A DNA stretch of 18,389 bases, taken from Alphaproteobacteria bacterium. Lineage in GTDB: Bacteria > Pseudomonadota > Alphaproteobacteria > SMXP01. The DNA is taken from positions 1 through 18,389 of the forward strand of contig SMXP01000146.1 in the NCBI GenBank assembly GCA_004356335.1, read 5' to 3'. Positions within the stretch are counted from its first letter, which is position 1; every line of letters starts with the position of its first letter. The notes beneath the pieces are model-generated. The model had not been told where the DNA came from. It was given only the letters and a program-made list of their open reading frames with translations, and did no database searches. This document shows, in pieces, positions 1 through 6,914 of the stretch. The position numbers and the translations under genes were made by a program.

Positions 1-131
1 AAGGATTTGAAGCGTTTCGCGACGCCATATTGTCGAAACTCGTTCGAGAAATTGCCGATCGGCCGACACCGGCTATTGAGCGATTTAGCGCAGCGCCAGG
101 GGCCTCAAATCGGGTCGCTCATTTAGATTGA
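1..131 (+). CDS. 3' fragment of an unidentified protein
   Basis: An open frame enters from the left edge (codons in phase with base 3) and stops at TGA 129-131. It leaves about 42 residues that read like a soluble C-terminus: an amphipathic stretch (FEAFRDAILSKLVREIADRP) followed by a loose tail ending in VAHLD. The frame has no start inside the window. A second + frame is also open until a TAG at 124-126, so the choice rests on the more protein-like composition of this one. I do not recognise the family. Confidence 0.35.
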   Translation, partial: GFEAFRDAILSKLVREIADRPTPAIERFSAAPGASNRVAHLD

Positions 132-222
132 TTCATGACTGCGGCGTGTTTTGGTGTAGGCCCCGGTCACCTGCGCGTGACAATGTCTTCTAGCCTTGTT
201 GTCAAATATGTTGGACGAGCCA

Positions 223-1284
223 ATGACGGCCTTAAAGATTGCGGTGATACCGGGCGACGGGATCGGCAAGGAGGTTGTTCCTCAGGGAATTCGTGTTCTT
301 GACGCTGTGGCGGCTAATCATGGCATTGAATTCGATTGGTGCCACTTCAATTGGTCCTGTGAAACATACTTGGAAACAGGTCGGATGATGCCGCAAGATG
401 GTATCGAGCAATTGCGCGCTCACGATGCCATTTATTTGGGCGCGGTTGGTTATCCCACTGTCCCGGATCACGTTTCCTTATGGGGCCTGTTGATCCCGAT
501 TCGCCGGGCATTCGATCAATACGTGAACTTACGACCGGTTCGTCTCTTTGAAGGGGTTCCATCGCCCCTCGCCGGACTCGCGCCGGGTGACATCGATATG
601 ATGATCGTCCGCGAAAATTGCGAGGGAGAATATTCCGACGTGGGCGGCCGGCTTTACGCGGGAACCGAACACGAAATGGCCGTGCAACAAACCACCTTCA
701 CCCGGCACGGTGTTGATCGGATCCTACGCTATGCATTCCAAGTGGCCCAAAAGCGGCCGCGCAAGCGGCTGACCTCGGCGACCAAGTCAAACGGCATCAT
801 TCACACCATGCCGTTTTGGGACGAGCGTTTTGCCGTCCTTTCGAAGGAGTTTCCGGATATTGAGACGGAGCAATCTCATATTGATATTTTGGCGGCAAAT
901 TTCGTCCGCTCGCCGCAAAGATATAGTGTCGTGGTGGCCAGTAATTTGTTCGGCGATATCTTGTCCGATCTCGGTCCCGCCTGTGCCGGCACGATCGCCA
1001 TGGCACCGTCGGCAAACCTCAATCCGGAGCGGGCGCACCCTTCTATGTTCGAACCGGTTCACGGATCGGCACCTGACATCGCGGGGCAGGGGATTGCCAA
1101 TCCAATCGGTCAAATTTGGGCCGGCGCCATGATGCTGGAGCATTTCGGATACGCCGCCGCCGCCCAATCGATCGTCACGGCGATCGAGTGCGTGTTGCGC
1201 GAGAAAAAGTGTCTGACCCCGGATATGGGGGGCAAGGCCACCACCGCAGACCTGGCCGCGGCCATCGAGGCGCTGGTCGGATAA
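223..1284 (+). CDS. Tartrate/D-malate dehydrogenase-type NAD-dependent decarboxylating dehydrogenase
   Basis: This is a member of the isocitrate/isopropylmalate dehydrogenase superfamily. Members oxidise a 2-hydroxy acid with NAD and Mg/Mn and usually decarboxylate the product in the cytoplasm. The nucleotide-binding start IAVIPGDGIGKEVVPQG is at residues 6-22. The segment LWGLLIPIRRAFDQYVNLRPVR (about 87-108) is characteristic of the tartrate/D-malate dehydrogenase (TtuC/DmlA) branch rather than LeuB. It is followed by IVRENCEGEYSDVGGR, the metal-site Asp region SNLFGDILSDLGPACAG and the NAD-site FEPVHGSAPDIAGQGIANP. Length is 353 aa, normal for the family. ATG 223 aligns with family starts. 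In-frame TTG 196 and ATG 208 would add 9 or 5 residues without a better ribosome site. The gene is convergent, 9 bp apart, with the carbonic-anhydrase-like gene. The exact substrate (tartrate, D-malate or a related acid) cannot be read from sequence alone. Confidence 0.88.
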   Translation: MTALKIAVIPGDGIGKEVVPQGIRVLDAVAANHGIEFDWCHFNWSCETYLETGRMMPQDGIEQLRAHDAIYLGAVGYPTVPDHVSLWGLLIPIRRAFDQYVNLRPVRLFEGVPSPLAGLAPGDIDMMIVRENCEGEYSDVGGRLYAGTEHEMAVQQTTFTRHGVDRILRYAFQVAQKRPRKRLTSATKSNGIIHTMPFWDERFAVLSKEFPDIETEQSHIDILAANFVRSPQRYSVVVASNLFGDILSDLGPACAGTIAMAPSANLNPERAHPSMFEPVHGSAPDIAGQGIANPIGQIWAGAMMLEHFGYAAAAQSIVTAIECVLREKKCLTPDMGGKATTADLAAAIEALVG

Positions 1285-1293
1285 ATTGCCGAT

Positions 1294-1884
1294 TCATTCG
1301 CCCGCCCGCGCTCCGTAACGCGCGTCGAAAGCCTCGTTGATGCTTTGACTGTCTTTGTCGAAGTCCGCCAAATTTTCCCACGTGCGATGGTCTTCTTTGG
1401 CATAGGCAAGGGCGTTGCGATAATACAGCATGGCATTTTGCCGATTTTCGACAAATGAATTATGGGTTCTGACCACTGTGCCGGGCAATCCCATAACGAT
1501 CGAATTATCGGGAATGATTGTGTTGTCTTTCAAATATGTGTGACCGGCGATCACACAATTATCACCGATCACACAATTATCCATGATCGTCGCATTGATG
1601 CCGATCAAACAATTATCGCCGATGGTGCAGCCGTGAAGTGTACAATGATGGGTGATGGAACAATAATCGCCGATATGGACGGGCGTGCCATAGCCAATAT
1701 GAATCATGACGAAATCTTGGATGTTGGTGAATTTGCCAATCCGGACCTCATGCACTTCGGATCGTATGACACTGTTGGGCCATAAGCTCGACCCGTGTTC
1801 AATGGTAACCTTGCCATAAATTTGCGCGCTGGCATCGATATAAGCTGGATCATTCAGTAAGACATCTGGACCAAACCGGGACAT
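1294..1884 (-). CDS. Gamma-carbonic-anhydrase-like hexapeptide-repeat protein
   Basis: This 196-aa protein is a left-handed beta-helix of hexapeptide repeats (IGDNCVIGDNCVIAG and similar, about residues 14-140) with a helical C-terminal tail. It belongs to the gamma-CA/YrdA/PaaY/CaiE family. The three expected zinc ligands are visible: H62 in MIH, H79 in ITHH and H84 in LHG. The active-site R41 and Q56-D57 (NIQD) are kept. The usual RGD near residue 41 is RSE, a conservative change. Members either hydrate CO2 or act as thioesterase-like proteins beside CoA pathways, and nothing here decides between them. The start is secure: AAGGAGG lies at 1889-1895, five bases upstream of the ATG. It is transcribed towards the dehydrogenase gene and away from the aldehyde dehydrogenase gene, with a 102-bp divergent intergenic region. 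Confidence 0.85.
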   Translation of the reverse strand: MSRFGPDVLLNDPAYIDASAQIYGKVTIEHGSSLWPNSVIRSEVHEVRIGKFTNIQDFVMIHIGYGTPVHIGDYCSITHHCTLHGCTIGDNCLIGINATIMDNCVIGDNCVIAGHTYLKDNTIIPDNSIVMGLPGTVVRTHNSFVENRQNAMLYYRNALAYAKEDHRTWENLADFDKDSQSINEAFDARYGARAGE

Positions 1885-1986
1885 CGGACCTCCTTGCCTT
1901 AAGCAATGGTCAGGTATGGCGAACGCCGGTTTTTTATAGCATGGTCAATGTGATCCGACACGAGAGTCACCCGAGGGAGAGCCGGC

Positions 1987-3504
1987 ATGCCCATCAAAGA
2001 CATTAGGATGCATCTTGGCATCGAGGAGGGGGAGCTCACCGGTGGGGCATTAAGGGTGACCTCGCCGATCGATGGGGCCGTCATCGGCAACGTGGAACAG
2101 ACCACGGTGCCGGATTTGGACGCCATTTTGGGCCGCAGCATCGAGGCTTTTCGTGGCTGGCGGCAGGTGCCCGCTCCCCAACGTGGCGAACTCATCCGGC
2201 TGTTTGGCGACGAACTGAGAGCCCATAAAGAGCCCCTCGGTAAGCTGGTCAGCATTGAAAGCGGAAAGATTCTGGCCGAAGGCTTGGGCGAAGTGCAGGA
2301 AATGATCGATATCTGCGATTTTGCGGTCGGTCTGTCGCGTCAACTCTATGGCCTGACCATCGCATCGGAACGGCCCGGCCATCGCATGATGGAAACCTGG
2401 CATCCGCTGGGCCCCACAGGGGTTATTACCGCGTTCAATTTCCCCGTCGCCGTATGGGCTTGGAACTTTGCCATTGCGCTTGTTTGCGGCAATCCGGTGG
2501 TTTGGAAGCCATCGGAAAAGACGCCTATTTCGGCCATCGCCTGTAAAAAATTATTCGCCCGCGCCTGCCGGCGCTTCGCGGCCGCACCAAACGATCTTTT
2601 GGCCGTGGTCATAGGCGGTAAGGATGTGGCCGAGCGGTTGGTCGATGATCGCCGCGTGCCGTTAATTAGCGCCACCGGAAGCACCGCCATGGGCCGAGTT
2701 GTCGGCCCCCGCGTGGCGCAACGGTTTGGCCGCACCATTCTTGAACTCGGCGGCAATAACGCCATGATCGTGGCGCCGTCGGCCGATTTATCTTTGGCTT
2801 TGCCGGCGATCGTGTTTAGTGCCGTGGCAACGGCCGGTCAAAGATGTACGTCCCTTCGACGACTTATTGTGCACGAAAACATTGCAGCGGATCTGATAAG
2901 GCGTCTCAAGGCGGCCTATCAAACCTTGAAAATCGGCGATCCCCTGGACCCGGATAATCTGGTTGGCCCGTTAATCGATCAATCGGCGTTTCAATCCATG
3001 CAAAATGCGCTGGACCAAGCGCGAGGACAAGGGGCAAGTATTTTTGGTGGACAACGTGCTGTTCAGGATACCTTCCCCGAAGCCTATTACGTGAAACCGG
3101 CACTTGTAGAAATGGCCGAGCAGACGGATCTTGTGCGTCGCGAAACATTTTCTCCGGTACTTTATGTTTTGACCTATAGGGAATTGGATCGGGCAATCGA
3201 AATCCACAACGATGTGCCGCAGGGTTTGTCGTCCAGTATCTTCACGTCCGATATGCGTGAAGCGGAAACGTTTGTTTCCGATATGGGCAGCGATTGCGGC
3301 ATTGCCAATGTGAATATCGGCACGTCCGGCGCAGAAATTGGCGGCGCCTTTGGCGGTGAAAAAGAAACCGGTGGCGGGCGCGAAGCCGGTTCCGATTCGT
3401 GGAAGGCGTATATGCGCCGAGCAACAAATACGATTAACTATTCTTCGGAAATGCCACTCGCACAAGGCGTCGAATTTGATTTTGCCAAGGCCGCCTTGCC
3501 CTAG
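1987..3504 (+). CDS. ALDH7-type (aminoadipate-semialdehyde-like) aldehyde dehydrogenase
   Basis: This NAD(P)-dependent enzyme oxidises an aldehyde to an acid. The 505-aa protein matches the ALDH7A1/antiquitin branch, whose best known role is alpha-aminoadipate semialdehyde oxidation in lysine catabolism. Visible features are ETWHPLGPTGVITAFNFPVA with catalytic N151, WKPSEKTP (174-180), the Rossmann motif GSTAMG (231-236), general base E253 in LELGGNN, catalytic C287 in ATAGQRCTSLRRL, and the ALDH7-specific end GGAFGGEKETGGGREAGSD. All key residues are present. The start is ATG 1987, preceded by GAGGGAGA. The TAG stop (3502-3504) is formed by the first bases of palindromic repeat R1. Downstream genes (transporter, SDR, amidohydrolase) suggest a small-molecule degradation block. 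Lysine is only one possible substrate route. Confidence 0.92.
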   Translation: MPIKDIRMHLGIEEGELTGGALRVTSPIDGAVIGNVEQTTVPDLDAILGRSIEAFRGWRQVPAPQRGELIRLFGDELRAHKEPLGKLVSIESGKILAEGLGEVQEMIDICDFAVGLSRQLYGLTIASERPGHRMMETWHPLGPTGVITAFNFPVAVWAWNFAIALVCGNPVVWKPSEKTPISAIACKKLFARACRRFAAAPNDLLAVVIGGKDVAERLVDDRRVPLISATGSTAMGRVVGPRVAQRFGRTILELGGNNAMIVAPSADLSLALPAIVFSAVATAGQRCTSLRRLIVHENIAADLIRRLKAAYQTLKIGDPLDPDNLVGPLIDQSAFQSMQNALDQARGQGASIFGGQRAVQDTFPEAYYVKPALVEMAEQTDLVRRETFSPVLYVLTYRELDRAIEIHNDVPQGLSSSIFTSDMREAETFVSDMGSDCGIANVNIGTSGAEIGGAFGGEKETGGGREAGSDSWKAYMRRATNTINYSSEMPLAQGVEFDFAKAALP

Positions 3505-3633
3505 AGCGCATTCAGGAAAACCGCGTACACCCCGGCCTTCGCCGGGGCATGCTTTTCCTGAATGCGCTCTAGATTTGTTAGTGGTCGCGCATTCGGACGG
3601 AAAACCGGTACCCACTTTTCCTGAATGCGCTCT
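3503..3633. repeat. RIME-like palindromic mosaic repeat R1 (two units)
   Basis: Unit 1 (3503-3570) is an inverted repeat. Its left arm AGAGCGCATTCAGGAAAA is matched by TTTTCCTGAATGCGCTCT, and it encloses a second hairpin CCCCGGC-CTTC-GCCGGGG (3530-3547). A linker (3571-3582) leads to unit 2 (3583-3633), running from GTCGCGCATTCGGACGG to CTGAATGCGCTCT with core AAAACCGGTACCCACTTTT. The same units recur at R2-R5. The core resembles RIME/ABC-type intergenic mosaic elements of alphaproteobacteria (recognised from memory). It overlaps the aldehyde dehydrogenase stop codon and could act as a bidirectional terminator or RNA structure. Confidence 0.9.
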
Positions 3634-3662
3634 GGAAGATGGCAAGAGGCGATAGGGGAAAC

Positions 3663-4973
3663 ATGAAAGGCATCGATACCACGGCCAAACGTTTTGGCCC
3701 CATCTGGCTTGCGCCGGATGTCAATTATATTCACCTGTCCGCCTTTTTCTACGCTTCACTCGTCACCATTGGCATGCTGACATTTGTCAATTTTGGCCAA
3801 ACTTATCTTCTGCGCGAAAATTTCGGCATGACAGGCGGCGAGGGTACGCTTATCGGCTTAATGACCGTCGCCGGTGAGCTCACCATCATGCTCACTGTCG
3901 GCATGTACGGTATTTTGTGCGACCGTATTGGACGGCGACCGGTTTACGCTCTGGGTATGATCCTAATGGGATTGAGCTACATAATATATCCGCTCGCTTC
4001 GGTGATATGGGTGTTGTTTCTGGCGCGCGTCATCTATGCGGCCGGCGTGTCGGCCGCGACCGGCATGTTGGGCACGGTCATGAACGATTATCCCCAAGAA
4101 CAGTCTCGCGGAAAAATGATCGCGTTGTCCGGCATGCTTTTGGGCATCGGCGCCGTCGCAGCCAATGGCTATTTTAGAAATCTGCCGACGAGATTTATTG
4201 AATCGGGCCTCGATAGCATCACGGCGGGGCAATATACCTTTTGGATCATTGCCGCCATCTGCATCGTGAGCGGAATCGTTGTTGGGATCGGTCTCAAGCC
4301 GGGGACCCCCCATCAGGAACGGCCCTCGCTCCGCGAATTAGCCAAAAGCGGGTTCACCGAAGCCGCCAAGCCGCGCACCGGACTGTCATACGCCAGCGCT
4401 TTTGTCGCACGAAGCGATATGGTGATCATCGGCACCTTCACCGTTCTGTGGGGCGGTGTGGCCGGGCGAGAGATGGGCATTGGTGGCGCCGAGTCCGCGG
4501 CGCGAGGGGTGCTCTTGTTTATCGTCGCGCAGGGCGCAGGTTTGGTGTGGTCTCCCGTGATGGGCTATCTGGTTGACCGGTTCAATCGGGTGAGTGTGTT
4601 GGCCTTTGGCTCTTTCATAAGTGCCGCTGTCTTTTTTACCACGCTGTTGGTGGGAGACCCTTTCGATAATCGATACCTTCCGCTTTTCGCTCTGTTGGGT
4701 ATTGGCCAAATTAGCGTTTTCTACTCGTCCCAAGCCTTGATTGGACAGGAAGCCCCGGCGGCCAAGCGTGGATCGGTTATCGGTGCGTTCGCAACTTGTG
4801 GCGCCGTCGGCATCTTGATATTCAGCGGTATTGGTGGATGGTTGTTCGATGTTTGGCGACCTGCGGGCGCGTTCGTTTTGGTTGGCATAGGGGCCACATT
4901 GCTTGGGATCGCTGCGGTTATTGTTCGCATTCGATGGCCGGGCCCCATGCCGCAAGAGGAATTGGTGAAATGA
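3663..4973 (+). CDS. MFS transporter (12-TM type)
   Basis: This inner-membrane major facilitator protein probably moves an organic acid or similar metabolite by proton coupling. It has 436 aa with about 12 hydrophobic segments. Motif A, GILCDRIGRRPVY, is at residues 83-95 between TM2 and TM3, and its degenerate second copy YLVDRFNRVSV lies in the second half. A central loop (KPGTPHQERPSLRELAKSGF) separates the halves. I chose ATG 3663 because AGGGG (3654-3658) lies four bases upstream and the N-terminus then reads naturally (MKGIDTTAKR). In-frame ATG 3639 would add MARGDRGN, with GGAAG directly abutting it. The stop overlaps the SDR start (ATGA at 4970-4973), so the two genes are translationally coupled. 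The first 30 bp upstream are repeat R1. Substrate unknown. Confidence 0.9.
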   Translation: MKGIDTTAKRFGPIWLAPDVNYIHLSAFFYASLVTIGMLTFVNFGQTYLLRENFGMTGGEGTLIGLMTVAGELTIMLTVGMYGILCDRIGRRPVYALGMILMGLSYIIYPLASVIWVLFLARVIYAAGVSAATGMLGTVMNDYPQEQSRGKMIALSGMLLGIGAVAANGYFRNLPTRFIESGLDSITAGQYTFWIIAAICIVSGIVVGIGLKPGTPHQERPSLRELAKSGFTEAAKPRTGLSYASAFVARSDMVIIGTFTVLWGGVAGREMGIGGAESAARGVLLFIVAQGAGLVWSPVMGYLVDRFNRVSVLAFGSFISAAVFFTTLLVGDPFDNRYLPLFALLGIGQISVFYSSQALIGQEAPAAKRGSVIGAFATCGAVGILIFSGIGGWLFDVWRPAGAFVLVGIGATLLGIAAVIVRIRWPGPMPQEELVK

Positions 4974-5785
4974 CGAATGTCGTGATTACCGGGAGCACGC
5001 GCGGTATAGGTTATGGTTTGGCTTATGAGTTCTTGAAGCGCGGCCATAACGTTGTGATAACGGGCCGCGCCCAAGAAGCGGTCGATAAGGCGGTGGCAAA
5101 GTTGGCGCCTGAATTTCCTGATCTAAAAGTAGTGGGCGTGCCGTGCGATGTGAGCGACATGCCTCAAGTACGAAACCTATGGGATAAAGCCAAACAAGAA
5201 CTTAGCGACATCGGCATATGGATCAATAACGCCGGCATCAACAATAGCCGTGTGCCCATTGCCAAATTGCCGCCGGAGCAAATGAGAAATGTGCCTTACA
5301 CCAATTTACTTGGTATGATGTTTGGCTGCCAGGTCGCGCTTGAAGGCATGCGCGCGCAAGGCCACGGCGCGATTTATAATTTTGAGGGGTTCGGCAGCAA
5401 CGGCATGCATTCACCGGGCAGCAGCATCTATGGGTCGACCAAATATGCCGTGCGCTATTTTACCGAGAGCCTGGTTAAGGAGACAGCCAGTGGATCGGTT
5501 ATCGTCGGTACCATAAGTCCCGGTATTGTGCTGACCGACATGACGTTGCGCGATCGGGACAATTTGCCGCCGCCAGCCTGGCAAGCCGTAAAGAAGGTCT
5601 ACAATATTCTGGCCGATCGGGTGGAAACCGTCACGCCCTATTTGGTCGAGGGCGTTCTTGCAAATACCAAACATGGCGGCAAGATACACTGGCTAACGCC
5701 GCGCAAAACGGCATGGCGCTTCCTCAAAGCCCGGTTCGGTTACCAGCGGGATTTGTTCGACGAACCGGACGCTCAGGCAAGCTAG
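4970..5785 (+). CDS. SDR oxidoreductase resembling chlorophyll(ide) b reductase (NOL/NYC1) type
   Basis: This is a classical-length (271 aa) short-chain dehydrogenase/reductase, cytoplasmic and NAD(P)-dependent. The cofactor motif TGSTRGIG is at residues 7-14; TGR at 31-33 suggests an NADP preference. NNAG is at 86-89 and the catalytic Y154-GST-K158 is clear. The active-site serine is shifted: YNFEGFGSNG places S143 eleven residues before the Tyr instead of thirteen. That arrangement and the FEGFGS wording resemble the NOL/NYC1 chlorophyll b reductase branch rather than generic SDRs (recognised from memory). The start overlaps the transporter stop (ATGA), so both are probably co-translated and may import and reduce or oxidise the same compound. 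Nothing in the window suggests photosynthesis, so the substrate is probably something else. Confidence 0.88.
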   Translation: MTNVVITGSTRGIGYGLAYEFLKRGHNVVITGRAQEAVDKAVAKLAPEFPDLKVVGVPCDVSDMPQVRNLWDKAKQELSDIGIWINNAGINNSRVPIAKLPPEQMRNVPYTNLLGMMFGCQVALEGMRAQGHGAIYNFEGFGSNGMHSPGSSIYGSTKYAVRYFTESLVKETASGSVIVGTISPGIVLTDMTLRDRDNLPPPAWQAVKKVYNILADRVETVTPYLVEGVLANTKHGGKIHWLTPRKTAWRFLKARFGYQRDLFDEPDAQAS

Positions 5786-5836
5786 GCCCCGTTCGCAATT
5801 CATTGAATTAGGGAATGTGGTCTGGATTTGTTATGG

Positions 5837-5908
5837 GTCGTCCATTCGAACCCAAAAACCGCGTGCACCCCGGCCTTCGCCGGGGCATGCTTTTTGTGAA
5901 TGCGCTCT
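5837..5908. repeat. RIME-like palindromic repeat R2 (degenerate copy)
   Basis: One unit carries the nested CCCCGGC-CTTC-GCCGGGG hairpin (5868-5885). The right end TGAATGCGCTCT is intact. The left arm has decayed (GTCGTCCATTCGAACCC in place of GTCGCGCATTCGGACGG), and the flank GGATTTGTTATGG matches the R1 linker. It lies between the SDR stop and the amidohydrolase start, and its last bases run directly into the ribosome-binding site of the next gene. Confidence 0.85.
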
Positions 5909-5913
5909 AGGAG
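5909..5913 (+). promoter_or_regulatory. Ribosome-binding site at the repeat R2 junction
   Basis: AGGAG sits directly after the terminal GCTCT of R2 and six bases before ATG 5920. In other copies the repeat end reads GCTCTAG, so the first two bases of this Shine-Dalgarno sequence (AG) look repeat-derived. It decides the start of the amidohydrolase gene. Confidence 0.7.
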
Positions 5914-5919
5914 TGGAAG

Positions 5920-6792
5920 ATGGCCGAACACGACTACAAGGCAATCGATGCCGTGGTGAACATTTGGACGCAAGAGGCTCTGTCCAAGCGCCCCGGTTGG
6001 GGAAAAGACTTCTTTGAAGGCAAAGTGAAAGCCAAAAAGGGAACCATGGCGGGCATGGAGCTCGACCAGATGATCGAGCATATGGAACAAGCGGGTATCG
6101 ATAAGGCGTTTCTCATCGCACCGTTCTCCGGCCGCCCCGGACTGCCTGGCTGCTATCATATGCCCTACGAGGTGGTGGCGCGGGCTTGCGAGAAATATCC
6201 CGGACGATTTTATGGGTTGGCGGGTATCGACCCGTTCGATGGGATGAGCGGTGTACGCGCTTTTGAGGAAGCGGTGCGCGATATGGGATTCATTGGGGCC
6301 CATCTCTATCCCCATTGGTTTGAATTAGAGCCGGATCATCGAAAATATTATCCTTTTTACGCAAAATGCGTCGAGCTCGGCGTGCCCATCCAAATGCAAG
6401 TGGGCCAGTCTCTGATCTATACGAAAGACTTCCCGTGCCGAAGTGTCGGCCGGCCCTATATATTGGACACGGTTGCGTGTGATTTTCCGGAATTGAAGCT
6501 CATCGGCATTCATGTGGGAATTCCATGGCATGAAGAAATGATTGCCATGGCTTGGAAACATGACAATGTTTTCATTGGCTGCGATGCGCACCGGCCGAAA
6601 TATTGGCCGGCAGCTTTTACCCATTACATCAATTCCTATGGCCAGGACAAAGTGATCTTTGGCACCGACTTCCCCGTTTTGCCGTGGCAGCGGACGGTGG
6701 ATGATATTGACGACTTAGGATTGAAACCGGAGGTCCGTCGCAAACTGATGCGTGATAATGTGGTCCGGATCTATAATTTGGATGACGCCTAG
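5920..6792 (+). CDS. Amidohydrolase_2 family protein lacking most metal ligands
   Basis: The 290-aa protein has the TIM-barrel layout of amidohydrolase family 2 (ACMSD, hydroxybenzoate decarboxylase and lactonase relatives). Visible blocks are LDQMIEHMEQAGIDKAFLIAP (48-68), YPGRFYGLAGIDPFD (93-107), GFIGAHLYP (123-131), LKLIGIHVGIPWHEE (192-206) and VIFGTDFPV (245-253). H198 and D250 match the conserved catalytic His and metal Asp. The N-terminal HxH pair, normally in IDxHxH, is here IDAVVN (V12, N14), and the barrel His of the usual LIHTG is Q160 in IQMQVG. Three of four expected metal ligands are therefore absent, which suggests a metal-independent lyase/hydrolase or a non-catalytic member. 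The start is fixed by AGGAG at 5909-5913. It follows the MFS/SDR pair and probably belongs to the same degradation block. Confidence 0.85.
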   Translation: MAEHDYKAIDAVVNIWTQEALSKRPGWGKDFFEGKVKAKKGTMAGMELDQMIEHMEQAGIDKAFLIAPFSGRPGLPGCYHMPYEVVARACEKYPGRFYGLAGIDPFDGMSGVRAFEEAVRDMGFIGAHLYPHWFELEPDHRKYYPFYAKCVELGVPIQMQVGQSLIYTKDFPCRSVGRPYILDTVACDFPELKLIGIHVGIPWHEEMIAMAWKHDNVFIGCDAHRPKYWPAAFTHYINSYGQDKVIFGTDFPVLPWQRTVDDIDDLGLKPEVRRKLMRDNVVRIYNLDDA

Positions 6793-6829
6793 GGTCCTTC
6801 CGGTTTTGATAGAATCAAAACCGGACCCT
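6791..6829. terminator. Hairpin after the amidohydrolase gene (R3 first module)
   Basis: A strong hairpin begins on the stop codon. CCGGTTTTGAT (6800-6810) pairs perfectly with ATCAAAACCGG (6814-6824) around a 3-nt loop. An outer AGGGT/ACCCT stem (6791-6795 with 6825-6829) is separated by a 4-nt bulge. The following AAGTTATTGTTTT is T-rich, so a Rho-independent terminator for the + strand genes is plausible. It is linked to the palindromic unit at 6843-6914 in the same module order as R4 and R5. Confidence 0.65.
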
Positions 6830-6842
6830 AAGTTATTGTTTT

Positions 6843-6914
6843 GTCGCGTTTCCGGACGGAAAACCGGTACCCACCCCGGCCTTCGCCGGGGCATGCTTTT
6901 CCTGGAAACGCTCT
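6843..6914. repeat. RIME-like palindromic repeat R3 with variant stem
   Basis: This unit has the same core (GGACGGAAAACCGGTACC and CTTTTCC) as R1 and the nested CCCCGGC-CTTC-GCCGGGG hairpin (6874-6891). Its outer stem is GCGTTTCC/GGAAACGC instead of GCGCATTC/GAATGCGC. Both arms changed together. The end GCTCTA provides the TAG stop codon of the CoA-transferase on the minus strand (6913-6915). Confidence 0.88.

Noticed and set aside
1462..1785. 107-codon + frame opposite the carbonic-anhydrase-like gene, with repetitive Asp/Ile
   Set aside because: It is the antisense reading of the hexapeptide repeats, which explains its periodicity.
3503..3633. CRISPR-like spacing of repeats
   Set aside because: Only two units with a 12-bp linker, each a long inverted repeat with a shared core; it fits a palindromic mosaic element, and no cas genes are present.
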